Source of the DNA: Schlegelella_A sp963778525
GTDB lineage: Bacteria; Pseudomonadota; Gammaproteobacteria; Burkholderiales; Burkholderiaceae_C
Assembly (NCBI GenBank): GCA_963778525.1
Contig: CAVZUJ010000001.1
Span: forward strand, 1,434,030 to 1,498,029
Direction of reading: 5' to 3'
DNA: 64,000 nt
This document shows, piece by piece, positions 44,770-53,359 of the stretch. Position 1 is the stretch's first letter; the number at the start of each line of letters is the position of its first letter. A program made the position numbers and the translations under genes. The notes under the pieces are model-generated. The model saw only the letters and a list, made by a program, of their open reading frames with translations. It had not been told where the DNA came from and ran no database searches.

Positions 44770-45213
44770 TCAGCTTCGAAGGGTCAGGGGAATCGTCACC
44801 GGCCCATCGTTGACGAGATGGACCTGCATGTCGGCGCCGAACTCGCCGCTGGCCACCACCGGGTGCCGTGCCGACGCCGTGGCCAGCACGCGTTCGTAGA
44901 GGCGGCGCCCGAGCTCGGGACCTGCCGCCCGTGAAAAGCCGGGCCGCGTGCCGCTCGAGGTGTCGGCGGCCAGGGTGAACTGGCTGACCACGAGCAAACC
45001 ACCGCCGACTGCGACGACATCGAGATTCATCTTGCCGGCCGGATCGGCAAAGACGCGCAGCTTCAGCACCTTGTCGACGAGCTTGTCGGCCACCGCCTCG
45101 GTGTCCTCGGGCTCTGCACAGACGAAGACGAGCAGACCACGCTCGATCGCGCCCACCACCGCTCCGGCGATCTCCACGCGCGCTTCGCGCACCCGTTGCA
45201 GCAGCGCGATCAA
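44770..45213 (-). CDS. dtd: D-aminoacyl-tRNA deacylase (Dtd)
   Basis: Removes D-amino acids and glycine wrongly charged to tRNA (147 aa). Both invariant motifs are present: VVSQFTLAADTSSGTRPGFS and the C-terminal NDGPVTIPL. The start is a TTG at 45213, giving the standard MIALLQRVREARVE. It overlaps the stop of the upstream cation-efflux gene (TTGA), so translation is probably coupled. Confidence 0.92.
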   Translation of the reverse strand: MIALLQRVREARVEIAGAVVGAIERGLLVFVCAEPEDTEAVADKLVDKVLKLRVFADPAGKMNLDVVAVGGGLLVVSQFTLAADTSSGTRPGFSRAAGPELGRRLYERVLATASARHPVVASGEFGADMQVHLVNDGPVTIPLTLRS

Positions 45214-46100
45214 GGCGTTTTCTCGACGCTGTTGAAGTACGCCTCCATGTTCGAAGGCAGGAGCTGGATCGACGCACGCAAGCCTTCGATCTCGGCCATC
45301 AGCGCTTGCTCGACCTCGCCGCGCAAGGCGGCGGCGCGGCCGAGCGTCCAGGTCGCCGGCACGTGCATGTGCATGTCGAGAAAGCGCCGGCGGCCGGCAC
45401 GACGCGTCACCATGTCGTCGAAGCGGATCGCGGGCTCGGCGAAGCGCGCCAGCGTGCGGTCGATGCACGCCTGCACCTCGGGCTCCACGGCCTTGTCCAT
45501 CAACCCGTCGACCGAACGCCAGACGACGCGCGCGCCCTCGCGGATGATGTTGGCGGCGACCAGCACGGCGATCGCCGGGTCGAGCCACAGCCAACCGGTG
45601 AGCCAGACCAGCAGGAGGCCGACGACGACACCGGCCGAGGTCCAGACGTCGGCGTAGAGATGGCGGGCGTCGGCTTCGAGGGCGATCGAGCGATGGACGC
45701 GCGAGGCGGCCATCATCTTCCAGGCCAGCGCGCCGTTCAGCGCAGAGCTCGCGACGATGAGCGCAAGGCCGGCGCCGAGCCCGTGCAGCGGCTGCAGGTT
45801 CATGAAGCGCAACGCGGCGGCCCAGACGATCGCCACCGCGGCGCCGGCGATCAGCAGGCCTTCGAAGCCGCTCGCGAAGTACTCGGCCTTGGTGTGGCCG
45901 AAGGGATGGTCCTCGTCGGCCGGTCGCGCCGCGATCGTCACCATCGCCAGCGAGAAGAGCGCCGATGCGAGGTTGACGAACGACTCCATGGCGTCGGAGA
46001 GCAGGCCGACGGAGCCGGTGAGCCACCAGCCCAGCGTCTTCATCGCGATGGCGGCGACAGCCACCGCGACGGACAGACGAAGCAGCGTCCGCACCTGCAT
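45210..46100 (-). CDS. Cation diffusion facilitator (CDF) family metal transporter
   Basis: Inner-membrane exporter of divalent metals, probably zinc, iron or cobalt (296 aa). Six helices; metal-site residues are the Asp in SVGLLSDAMESFVNL of helix 2 and the HxxxD pair in ADARHLYADVW of helix 5. The linker DEDHPFGHTKAEYF is a family hallmark. The cytoplasmic domain ends DMHMHVPATWTLGRAAALRGEVE. Start at 46100, 11 bases downstream of tyrS on the same strand. Confidence 0.9.
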   Translation of the reverse strand: MQVRTLLRLSVAVAVAAIAMKTLGWWLTGSVGLLSDAMESFVNLASALFSLAMVTIAARPADEDHPFGHTKAEYFASGFEGLLIAGAAVAIVWAAALRFMNLQPLHGLGAGLALIVASSALNGALAWKMMAASRVHRSIALEADARHLYADVWTSAGVVVGLLLVWLTGWLWLDPAIAVLVAANIIREGARVVWRSVDGLMDKAVEPEVQACIDRTLARFAEPAIRFDDMVTRRAGRRRFLDMHMHVPATWTLGRAAALRGEVEQALMAEIEGLRASIQLLPSNMEAYFNSVEKTP

Positions 46101-46111
46101 GGCGCCCGGCC

Positions 46112-47359
46112 TCAGGAGAGGGTCACGCGAGCGAACTTGCGCTTGCCGACCTGCACGACGAAGGTGCCCGGCGCCAGCCGGAGGCCGCGATCGGTCACCA
46201 CCGCGCCGTCGAGGCGGACGCCGCCGCCGTCGATCAGGCGCATCGCCTCGCTGGTCGAGGGCGCCAGACGAGCCTGCTTCAGCACGGCGCCGATGCCGAG
46301 GGGCGCGCCAGCGAGGGCCACCGACTCGATCTCGTCCGGGATCCCGCCACGGGCACGCAGGTTGAAGTCGGCTTCGGCAGCCTGCGCCGCGGCGGCGCCG
46401 TGGAAGCGGGTGGTGATCTCCTTGGCGAGCAGGACCTTCGCGTCGCGCGGATTGCGCCCGCCATCGGTTTCGGCCTTCAGTCGCGCGATCGCCTCGACGC
46501 TTTGAAAGCTCAGCAGATCGAAGTAGCGCCACATCAGCACGTCGCTGATCGACATCAGCTTGGCAAACATCTCGTTCGGCGATTCCGTCAGGCCGATGTA
46601 GTTGCCTTTCGACTTCGACATCTTCTCGACGCCGTCCAGTCCTTCGAGCAGCGGCATCGTCATGATGCATTGCGGCTCCTGCCCGTACTCGGCCTGCAGC
46701 GAGCGGCCGACGAGCAGGTTGAACTTCTGGTCGGTGCCGCCGAGCTCGAGGTCCGACTTCAGCGCCACCGAGTCGTAGCCCTGCATCAGCGGGTAGAGAA
46801 ACTCGTGCACGCTGATCGGGGTGCCGGACTTGAAGCGATTCGAGAAATCGTCGCGCTCCATCATCCGCGCCACGGTGTAGCGCGAGGCGAGCTGGATCAT
46901 CCCCCGGGCTCCGAGCGGGTCGCTCCATTCGGAGTTGTAACGGATCTCGGTCTTCGAATCGTCGAGGACCAGGCTGGCCTGGGCGTAGTAAGTCTTCGCA
47001 TTCGCCTCGATCTGCTCTCGCGTGAGCGGCGGTCGAGTACTGTTGCGTCCGGAGGGGTCGCCGATCATCGAGGTGAAATCGCCGATCAGGAAGATCACGG
47101 TGTGGCCGATATCCTGAAGCTCGCGGAGCTTGTTCAGGACGACGGTGTGGCCGAGGTGAATGTCGGGTGCCGTCGGATCGAGTCCAAGCTTGATCCGCAG
47201 TGGCACACCTGTTGCTTCCGACCGCGCCAGCTTGGCCAGCCAGTCGGCCTCGGGGATGAGCTCGCTGCAGCGGCGTTTGGAGACACGCATCGCCTCCAGC
47301 ACCGCGTCGGTGACCGGATGTTTCCCATCCGGCGACGCGGAGACAGAAGATACAAACAT
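46112..47359 (-). CDS. tyrS: Tyrosyl-tRNA synthetase
   Basis: Charges tRNA-Tyr (415 aa). Class I motifs are HLGH in DPTAPDIHLGHTVVLNK and KMSKS in GVEKMSKSKGNYIGL. The C-terminal S4-type RNA-binding domain follows (AMRLIDGGGVRLDGAVV, GTFVVQVGKRKFARV). The frame is open eight codons upstream (MRSLRKRP), but MFVSSVSASPD at 47359 is the more plausible start. It diverges from the M23 peptidase gene, a neighbour pair common in betaproteobacteria. Confidence 0.94.
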   Translation of the reverse strand: MFVSSVSASPDGKHPVTDAVLEAMRVSKRRCSELIPEADWLAKLARSEATGVPLRIKLGLDPTAPDIHLGHTVVLNKLRELQDIGHTVIFLIGDFTSMIGDPSGRNSTRPPLTREQIEANAKTYYAQASLVLDDSKTEIRYNSEWSDPLGARGMIQLASRYTVARMMERDDFSNRFKSGTPISVHEFLYPLMQGYDSVALKSDLELGGTDQKFNLLVGRSLQAEYGQEPQCIMTMPLLEGLDGVEKMSKSKGNYIGLTESPNEMFAKLMSISDVLMWRYFDLLSFQSVEAIARLKAETDGGRNPRDAKVLLAKEITTRFHGAAAAQAAEADFNLRARGGIPDEIESVALAGAPLGIGAVLKQARLAPSTSEAMRLIDGGGVRLDGAVVTDRGLRLAPGTFVVQVGKRKFARVTLS

Positions 47360-47554
47360 AGGACGTTTACGGAGGCTTCGCACCAGATTGGGCCGGTATA
47401 CTGAAGGCGGTTTCCTACAACACCGCCTCGAAACCTCCTACGAGGCCGGCCGAGAGCCCACGATTCTAGTGGCGCCCCGGCGGCGACGATCAACCGAAGC
47501 GCGATCCCGACAGGTAAGCGCCGAACGACTCGAGCGACCGCGCTCCACTTCAAT

Positions 47555-48943
47555 TTGAAATCGCTGGCTTTCATCGAGGTCGCTTGGTCTTATGGCGTTG
47601 CACACGCCGCCAGCCTCGCCTCCCGCTACCCCAAGACCCTTGCCGCTTCAGTCTCGATCGGCCTGGCCGGATTCGCGGCCACGGCTTTCGGCGTCGCGCC
47701 CCTGGTTCCCGATCCGGCGGCCCTGCCGAAGCGCACGATCACGCAAGAGGTCGCCACCGACGACGTGCAGACGCAGCTCGACACGCTCGCCGGAGCGGAC
47801 TTCGACCTGTCCCGCAACGACATCACGCGCGCCGGCGACACCGTCGATTCGCTGCTGGCGCGTCTCAACGTCGTCGATGCTGCCGCCGCTGCCTTCCTGC
47901 GCAGCGACAGCACCGCGAAGAAGCTGCTCGAAGGCCGCGCCGGCAAGCGTGTCCAGGTTCGCCTCGACACGTCCGGCAAGCTCGAGGACCTGGTCGCCCG
48001 CTATGCCGCCCCCGGCAACGACAAGATTCCGACCCAGTTCACGCGCCTGCACGTCGAGCGGGTCGACGGCAAGCTGGTGGCCACGTCGGTGCTGGCGCCG
48101 CTTTCGGCAATGCCGCTGCTGGCCAGCGGCACGGTCCGCTCCTCGCTCTTCGCGGCCACCGACGACGCCGGCATCCCCGACGCCGTCGCGATGCAGATCG
48201 CCGAGATCTTCGGCACCGACATCGATTTCCGCCACGACCTTCGCAAGGGCGCCACGTTCTCCATCGTCTACGAGTCGCTCACGGCCGACGGCGAGTCGAT
48301 CACCTGGGGGCCGAGCGCCGGGCGGATCCTGGCGGCGCAGTTCGTCAACAAGAACCAGGGCTACTCGGCCATGTGGTTCAAGGACGCCGACAGCAAGGGC
48401 AGCTACTTCGGTCTCGACGGCCAGAGCAAGGAGCGCTCGTTCCTGTCGAGCCCGCTCGAATTCTCGCGCGTCACCTCGGGCTTCGCGATGCGCATGCATC
48501 CGATCCTCAACACCTGGAAGCAGCACAAGGGCGTCGACTACGGCGCGCCCATCGGCACCCCGGTGCGCGTCGTCGGCGACGGTGTCGTGGAGTTCGCCGG
48601 CTGGCAGAACGGCTACGGCAACGTCATCCACGTCAAGCACAGCAACGATGTCGAAACCGTCTATGCGCACCTGAGCCGCATCGACGTCACCAAGGGCGAG
48701 AAGGTTGACCAGGGCAGCACCATCGGCGCGGTCGGCATGACCGGCTGGGCCACCGGCCCGCACCTGCACTTCGAATTCAAGCTCGATGGCGAGCAGCAGG
48801 ATCCGCTGCTCGTGGCCCAGAACTCCGAGGCCATCGTGCTGTCGCCGGCGCAGAAGACCCATCTCACCGAGCTTTCGGCCAGCCTGCGCGCCCAGCTCGG
48901 CGTGGCCCAGACGCTGGCGCACGCGCAGGTTCTCGGCGAATAG
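47555..48943 (+). CDS. M23-family (LytM) peptidoglycan endopeptidase
   Basis: Membrane-anchored murein hydrolase (462 aa). A helix near the N-terminus (TLAASVSIGLAGFAATAFGVAPLV) anchors it; residues about 70-280 form the Csd3/MepM-like N-terminal domains, and the C-terminal LytM domain carries the zinc ligands HKGVDYGAPIGTPV (H, D) and GPHLHFEF (H). Family members cut cross-links in the periplasm. A TTG start at 47555 is used because no ATG/GTG precedes the first conserved residues. anmK follows after 12 bases, which links cell-wall cleavage with muropeptide recycling. Confidence 0.9.
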   Translation: MKSLAFIEVAWSYGVAHAASLASRYPKTLAASVSIGLAGFAATAFGVAPLVPDPAALPKRTITQEVATDDVQTQLDTLAGADFDLSRNDITRAGDTVDSLLARLNVVDAAAAAFLRSDSTAKKLLEGRAGKRVQVRLDTSGKLEDLVARYAAPGNDKIPTQFTRLHVERVDGKLVATSVLAPLSAMPLLASGTVRSSLFAATDDAGIPDAVAMQIAEIFGTDIDFRHDLRKGATFSIVYESLTADGESITWGPSAGRILAAQFVNKNQGYSAMWFKDADSKGSYFGLDGQSKERSFLSSPLEFSRVTSGFAMRMHPILNTWKQHKGVDYGAPIGTPVRVVGDGVVEFAGWQNGYGNVIHVKHSNDVETVYAHLSRIDVTKGEKVDQGSTIGAVGMTGWATGPHLHFEFKLDGEQQDPLLVAQNSEAIVLSPAQKTHLTELSASLRAQLGVAQTLAHAQVLGE

Positions 48944-48955
48944 CGGCGCGGTGCC

Positions 48956-50095
48956 ATGAGCACCGTCTTCGTCGGCTTGATGTCGGGCACGTCGATCGAC
49001 GGCGCCGATGGCGTGATCGCCGACTTCTCCCCCAGCCCCGCAACTTCGACCTCCGCGCTTCGCGTCCTGGCGCATGCGCACGTCGATTTTCCTGCGCCGC
49101 TGCGCAGCGAATTGCTGGCGCTCAATCGTTCTTCCGCCGACGAGGTCCATCGCGGCGCGCTCGCCGCCAACGCGCTCGCTCGTGTCTATGCCGGCCTCGT
49201 CGAGACACTGCTCGGGGTGGCTGCGATCGATCGCCGGCAAGTCGCTGCGATCGGCTGCCACGGCCAGACGGTGCGGCATCGGCCGAAGGAATTCGACGGC
49301 ACCGGCTACACGGTGCAGCTCAACGCGCCGGCGCTGCTGGCCGAGCTCATCGGGATCGACGTGGTCGCCGACTTTCGCAGCCGCGATGTTGCCGCCGGCG
49401 GCCAGGGCGCGCCGCTCGCGCCCGCTTTCCATCGCGCCATGTTCTGGGCTCCCGGGCGAGTGGCGGCCGTGCTCAACCTGGGCGGCATCGCCAATCTCAC
49501 GGCCATCGGTGCCGATGGCTCGACCCTGGGCTTCGATTGCGGCCCGGCCAATACCCTCCTCGACCGCTGGTGCGTTGCAAGCACGGGCCGCGCATTCGAT
49601 GCGGCGGGCAGCTGGGCTGCGTCCGGACACGTGGATCCGCGCCTGCTCGATGCCCTGCTGAGCGAGCCCTATTTCGCCTTGCCCGTGCCGAAGAGCACCG
49701 GACGCGACCTGTTCGATGAAGGCTGGCTCGAATCCCGCCTCGCGGCCAGCGACGGCCGTCGGCGACTGACAGCACAGGACATCCAGGCCACGCTCTCGGA
49801 GTTGTCGGCGCGGACCGCCGCCGACGCCTTTCGCGGCTATGCACCCGATGCGGCCGAGCTCATCGTCTGTGGTGGCGGCGCCTGCAACCTCGACCTGATG
49901 GCGCGCCTCGACCGCCTGATCGCGCCCGCGCGCCTCGTCACCAGCACCGAGCGCGGCCTGCCGGTCGATCAGGTGGAAGCGGCCGCCTTCGCCTGGCTGG
50001 CCCGGGCCTTCACGCAGCGCGAGCCGGGCAACATCGCCAGCGTCACCGGCGCCGCGGGCCCGCGCATTCTCGGCGCGCTCTACCCGGCAGGCTGA
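48956..50095 (+). CDS. anmK: Anhydro-N-acetylmuramic acid kinase
   Basis: Cytoplasmic kinase that opens and phosphorylates 1,6-anhydro-MurNAc for cell-wall recycling (379 aa). It begins FVGLMSGTSIDGADGVIADF, the family signature; the sugar-kinase motifs GCHGQTVRHRP and NLGGIANLTAIG and the C-terminal LIVCGGGACNLDLMARL are all present. It is cotranscribed with the M23 peptidase and ends before a bidirectional terminator. Confidence 0.95.
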   Translation: MSTVFVGLMSGTSIDGADGVIADFSPSPATSTSALRVLAHAHVDFPAPLRSELLALNRSSADEVHRGALAANALARVYAGLVETLLGVAAIDRRQVAAIGCHGQTVRHRPKEFDGTGYTVQLNAPALLAELIGIDVVADFRSRDVAAGGQGAPLAPAFHRAMFWAPGRVAAVLNLGGIANLTAIGADGSTLGFDCGPANTLLDRWCVASTGRAFDAAGSWAASGHVDPRLLDALLSEPYFALPVPKSTGRDLFDEGWLESRLAASDGRRRLTAQDIQATLSELSARTAADAFRGYAPDAAELIVCGGGACNLDLMARLDRLIAPARLVTSTERGLPVDQVEAAAFAWLARAFTQREPGNIASVTGAAGPRILGALYPAG

Positions 50096-50120
50096 GCAGG
50101 CCGGCGCGAAGCGGACGCAA

Positions 50121-50144
50121 AAAAGCCGCCTCGCGGCGGCTTTT
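50121..50144. terminator. Bidirectional terminator between anmK and erpA
   Basis: AAAAGCCGCC-TCGC-GGCGGCTTTT: a perfect ten-base stem that presents an A tract upstream and a T tract downstream on either strand. It separates the convergent anmK and erpA genes. Confidence 0.88.
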
Positions 50145-50161
50145 CCGGGCAGCGCAAAAGC

Positions 50162-50542
50162 TCAGGCCGAAAAGCTGGAGCCGCAGCCGCAGGTGGTCGT
50201 GGCATTCGGGTTCTTGATCACGAACTGGGCACCCGACAGGTCGTCCTTGTAGTCGATCTCGGCCCCGGCCAGATACTGCAGGCTCATCGCATCGATGAGC
50301 AGCGTGACACCGTTCTTCGCCATCTGGGTGTCGTCGTCGTTGACGATCTCGTCGAAGGTGAATCCGTATTGAAAGCCCGAGCAACCGCCGCCTTGCACGA
50401 ACACGCGCAGCTTCAGGTCGGGGTTGCCTTCTTCGTCGACCAGTTCCTTCACCTTGTTGGCGGCGCTGTCGGTGAAGATCAGCGGCACCGGCGGCGCATC
50501 GGCCTCGGGGCTGGAAACAATGTTTTCGGCAACTGCGCTCAT
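50162..50542 (-). CDS. erpA: Iron-sulfur cluster insertion protein ErpA
   Basis: A-type carrier that hands Fe-S clusters to apoproteins (126 aa). The three ligand cysteines are in GGGCSGFQYGF and the C-terminal TTCGCGSSFSA. The N-terminal extension (AENIVSSPEADAPP) is usual in betaproteobacterial ErpA. It lies downstream of rpsI on the same strand but after a terminator, so it probably has its own promoter. Confidence 0.95.
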   Translation of the reverse strand: MSAVAENIVSSPEADAPPVPLIFTDSAANKVKELVDEEGNPDLKLRVFVQGGGCSGFQYGFTFDEIVNDDDTQMAKNGVTLLIDAMSLQYLAGAEIDYKDDLSGAQFVIKNPNATTTCGCGSSFSA

Positions 50543-50601
50543 GCGTGAGCTCCTTCGAATGCGAACCGGCAGAGGTTATCCCAGTTGGGGAAATCCTCGC
50601 C

Positions 50602-50632
50602 TGAAAACAAGAAGCCGCCCACAGGCGGCTTC
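50602..50632 (-). terminator. Rho-independent terminator of rplM-rpsI
   Basis: On the minus strand GAAGCCGCC-TGTG-GGCGGCTTC is followed by TTGTTTTC. It starts about 20 bases past the rpsI stop. Confidence 0.82.
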
Positions 50633-50650
50633 CGGCAAAAGCGTGATGGA

Positions 50651-51043
50651 TCAGCGCTTGCTGAACTGCTTCCTGCGGCGAGCGCCGTGCAAGCCGACCT
50701 TCTTGCGCTCCACTTCGCGCGCGTCGCGGGTCACGAATCCGGCGCGGCTGAGGTCGCCCTTGAGCGCCGCGTCGTAGTCGATCAGGGCGCGGGTGATGCC
50801 GTGGCGCACGGCGCCGGCCTGGCCCGTTTCGCCGCCGCCGCGGACATTGACCTTGACGTCGAACGTGGCGTCGTTGGCCGTCAGCAGCAGGGGCTGGCGC
50901 ACGACCATGATCGACGTCTGGCGGCCGAAGTACTCCTCGACCGGCTTGCCGTTCACCAGGATCTGGCCGGTGCCCTTCTTCATGAAGACGCGCGCCACCG
51001 ACGACTTGCGGCGGCCGGTTCCGTAGTTCCAGTTTCCGATCAT
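50651..51043 (-). CDS. rpsI: Small ribosomal subunit protein uS9
   Basis: Ribosomal protein S9 (130 aa). It begins NWNYGTGRRKSSVARVFMKKG and ends with the basic tail KKVGLHGARRRKQFSKR whose end reaches the P-site tRNA. The ATG overlaps the rplM stop by four bases, the universal rplM-rpsI order. Confidence 0.98.
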   Translation of the reverse strand: MIGNWNYGTGRRKSSVARVFMKKGTGQILVNGKPVEEYFGRQTSIMVVRQPLLLTANDATFDVKVNVRGGGETGQAGAVRHGITRALIDYDAALKGDLSRAGFVTRDAREVERKKVGLHGARRRKQFSKR

Positions 51044-51480
51044 CGCGCGTCCTGCAAGGTAAGGGTCTTGGGTTGCTGCGCGGTGTGCGGATGGGTGTCG
51101 CCCGCATAGACCTTCAGCTTCTTGATCATCGCGTAGCCGAGCGGGCCCTTGGGCAGCATGCCCTTGACCGCTTTTTCCAGGGCGCGGCCGGGATGCTTGG
51201 CCTGCATGTCCTTGAAGCTCAGGCCGCGGATGCCGCCGGGGTAGCCGGAGTGCCGGTAGTAGATCTTGTCGTCGGCCTTGTTGCCGGTGACGCGGATCTT
51301 GTCGGCGTTGACGATGACGATGAAGTCACCCGTGTCGACGTGAGGCGTGTAGATGGCTTTGTGCTTGCCGCGCAGGCGGAGGGCGACTTCACTGGCCACC
51401 CTGCCCAAGACCTTGTCGGTCGCGTCGATCACAAACCACTCATGCGTCACTTCGGCGGGTTTGGCGCTGAAGGTTTTCAT
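51040..51480 (-). CDS. rplM: Large ribosomal subunit protein uL13
   Basis: Ribosomal protein L13 (146 aa). The start MKTFSAKPAEVTHEWFVIDA at 51480 matches the family; the frame runs open upstream to 51852 without meaning. Conserved VLGRVASEVALRLRGKHK and MLPKGPLGYAMIKKLKVYAG are present. First gene of the L13-S9 operon. Confidence 0.98.
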   Translation of the reverse strand: MKTFSAKPAEVTHEWFVIDATDKVLGRVASEVALRLRGKHKAIYTPHVDTGDFIVIVNADKIRVTGNKADDKIYYRHSGYPGGIRGLSFKDMQAKHPGRALEKAVKGMLPKGPLGYAMIKKLKVYAGDTHPHTAQQPKTLTLQDAR

Positions 51481-51622
51481 GGGACGATCTAAAAGTTGCT
51501 GCCCGCTCGGAACGGCTCTGACGATCGGACCCGCTTCTACTGGCGGGCGCTCACTCGAGATACGCTGGGTTCCTGCGCGATAAAGCGCACTTTCCGCCGG
51601 GGCGATCCGCGAAAAGCCTGTG

Positions 51623-51653
51623 AGTATAGCAGGGCCAATTCCCGGTGCTGCAA
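51623..51653 (-). promoter_or_regulatory. Possible rplM-rpsI promoter
   Basis: On the minus strand a TATACT box (51628-51623) matches the -10 consensus closely. The best -35 is TTGCAG (51653-51648) at a long 19-base spacing, so the -35 choice is uncertain. It lies about 145 bases before rplM. Confidence 0.4.
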
Positions 51654-51712
51654 GCGCTGGGGCGCAGCCTCTAGCCGAAGCGCCTAGACTGGGGTAAACC
51701 CTAGGAAGACGT

Positions 51713-52414
51713 ATGGACCTCATCGAAGGCGGGTTTGCCCCCGAGAGAGATCTCGAGCGCCCCGCTCCATTGCCCACTGCCGCTCCGCCGCCCTCGCCGC
51801 AACGCGACTGGGTGCCGGTGCGCTCGCTCGGCGCGCGCCACCGCGAGCGCATCCTGGCGCACCTGCTTGCGCTCGACGAGCGCTCCCGCTACCTGCGCTT
51901 CGGCTACGCCGCCAACGACGGACACATCGCTCGCTACGCCGACACGCTCGACTTCGAGCACGACGAAGTGTTCGGCGTCTTCAATCGGCGCCTCGATCTC
52001 ATCGCCATGGCGCACCTCGCCTACCGGCGGCACGACCCGGCTCGCGGCCGCGACAGCGCCGCCGAATTCGGCGTCTCGGTGCTGCCCAGGGCGCGCCGCC
52101 GCGGCTTCGCCCGGCGCTTGTTCGAGCACGCCATGCTGCATTCGCGCAACCGCGGCGTTCGAACCCTTTTCATTCATGCCCTGAGCGAGAACGTCGCGAT
52201 GCTGAAGATCGCCAGCAACGCCGGCGGCACGATCGAGCGCGACGGCTCGGAGAGCGAAGCCTGGGTGAAGCTGCCGAAGGAAACCCTGGCCTCGCATCTC
52301 GACGAGATGGTGGGCGACCGGCTGGCCGAGATCGACTATCGGATGAAGCACGGCGCCCAGCGCATGGAGAACCTGTTCAAGCGGTCCGGCGAAACCCCAA
52401 ATGGGGATGGATGA
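51713..52414 (+). CDS. GNAT-family N-acetyltransferase
   Basis: Predicted acetyl-CoA-dependent acetyltransferase (233 aa). The GNAT acetyl-CoA-binding motif reads VSVLPRARRRGFARRLFEHA (R-x-x-G-x-G/A region), with EVFGVFNRRLDLIAMAHLAY as the preceding strands and FIHALSENVAMLKIASNAGG after it. The RYLRFGYAANDGHIARY stretch is shared by the bacterial protein-acetyltransferase subgroup. Substrate unknown. It sits alone between rplM and a DUF2726 gene. Confidence 0.8.
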   Translation: MDLIEGGFAPERDLERPAPLPTAAPPPSPQRDWVPVRSLGARHRERILAHLLALDERSRYLRFGYAANDGHIARYADTLDFEHDEVFGVFNRRLDLIAMAHLAYRRHDPARGRDSAAEFGVSVLPRARRRGFARRLFEHAMLHSRNRGVRTLFIHALSENVAMLKIASNAGGTIERDGSESEAWVKLPKETLASHLDEMVGDRLAEIDYRMKHGAQRMENLFKRSGETPNGDG

Positions 52415-52497
52415 GCGGCGGCGCCGCCGTTAACATGCAGCGCTTCGCTTGCCAGGCCCTGTCCAGGCAACTTCGTGTCTGAGAGGTGGGCGGCTCG

Positions 52498-53331
52498 ATG
52501 GTTACGCTTCCGTGGGTCACAGCAGCAGTGGGGCTTTCGCTGCTGGCGATCGTCCTCCTCGGCTGGATCTGGCTGGCGCGCCGCGGCACACGCGTCGAGC
52601 CGCTGCCCACCGAGTGGGCCCTCTCGGCGCGGCCCGTGTTCTCCACCGACGAGCGCCGCATCTACAAGCTGATGCGCGAGGCGCTGCCGCATCACATCGT
52701 GCTCTCGAAGCTGCCGCTGGTGCGCTTTTGCCAGCCCAACGATCCGGGCGAGGTGCGCTTCTGGTACGAGCTGCTCGGCTCGATCAACGTCACCTTCGCC
52801 GTTTGCAGCGCCAACGGCCGCGTGCTGGCCGCCATCGACCTCGACATCGACCGCGGCAACTCGCGCCGCATCCTGCAGATCAAGCAATCGGTGCTGGGCG
52901 CCTGCCGCGTTCGCTACCTGCGCTGTCCGGTCGACAACCCGCCCTCGGTGGCCGAGCTGCAGCTGCTGGTGCCGACCGGCGGCGCCGCGGCACGCATGCC
53001 GCAGCCGCCCTCGCCGAGCGGCCTCAACGAAGCCCGCGATTCGCTCGCCAGCACGGTCGCCCATCGGCGCGCCCAGCGCACCGCCCTCTGGCAGGACTCA
53101 TCGGTGTTCCAGGATTCCTTTTTCGCTCCCGACAGCCGGCTCGACGGCTTCGGCAACAGCGAATTCAGCGGCCTGTCCTCGAGCGCGCTGGCCGCCGTGA
53201 CCGCGGCACGCGGCAACGGCCATGGCACGCCCCGCCCACCTGCGCCTGCGCCACGCCACCCGCCCGGCGCCGAAGGCGGCGGCGTGGTCGTCGAGACGGA
53301 AGCGCCGGCTGTCTCCCGGTCGCATCATTAG
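52498..53331 (+). CDS. DUF2726 membrane-anchored protein
   Basis: 277-residue protein with one N-terminal helix (AAVGLSLLAIVLLGWIWLARRG) followed by a cytoplasmic DUF2726 domain (LSARPVFSTDERRIYKLMREALP, LSKLPLVRFCQPN, FAVCSANGRVLAAIDLD). This domain is nuclease-like in some proteins but uncharacterised here. The C-terminal third is low-complexity and Pro/Ala-rich. ATG at 52498 follows an AGAGGTGG ribosome site; a GTG at 52486 is the alternative. Confidence 0.7.
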   Translation: MVTLPWVTAAVGLSLLAIVLLGWIWLARRGTRVEPLPTEWALSARPVFSTDERRIYKLMREALPHHIVLSKLPLVRFCQPNDPGEVRFWYELLGSINVTFAVCSANGRVLAAIDLDIDRGNSRRILQIKQSVLGACRVRYLRCPVDNPPSVAELQLLVPTGGAAARMPQPPSPSGLNEARDSLASTVAHRRAQRTALWQDSSVFQDSFFAPDSRLDGFGNSEFSGLSSSALAAVTAARGNGHGTPRPPAPAPRHPPGAEGGGVVVETEAPAVSRSHH

Positions 53332-53359
53332 CGCCGCGCGCCGATAGCGGCGCCCTGCG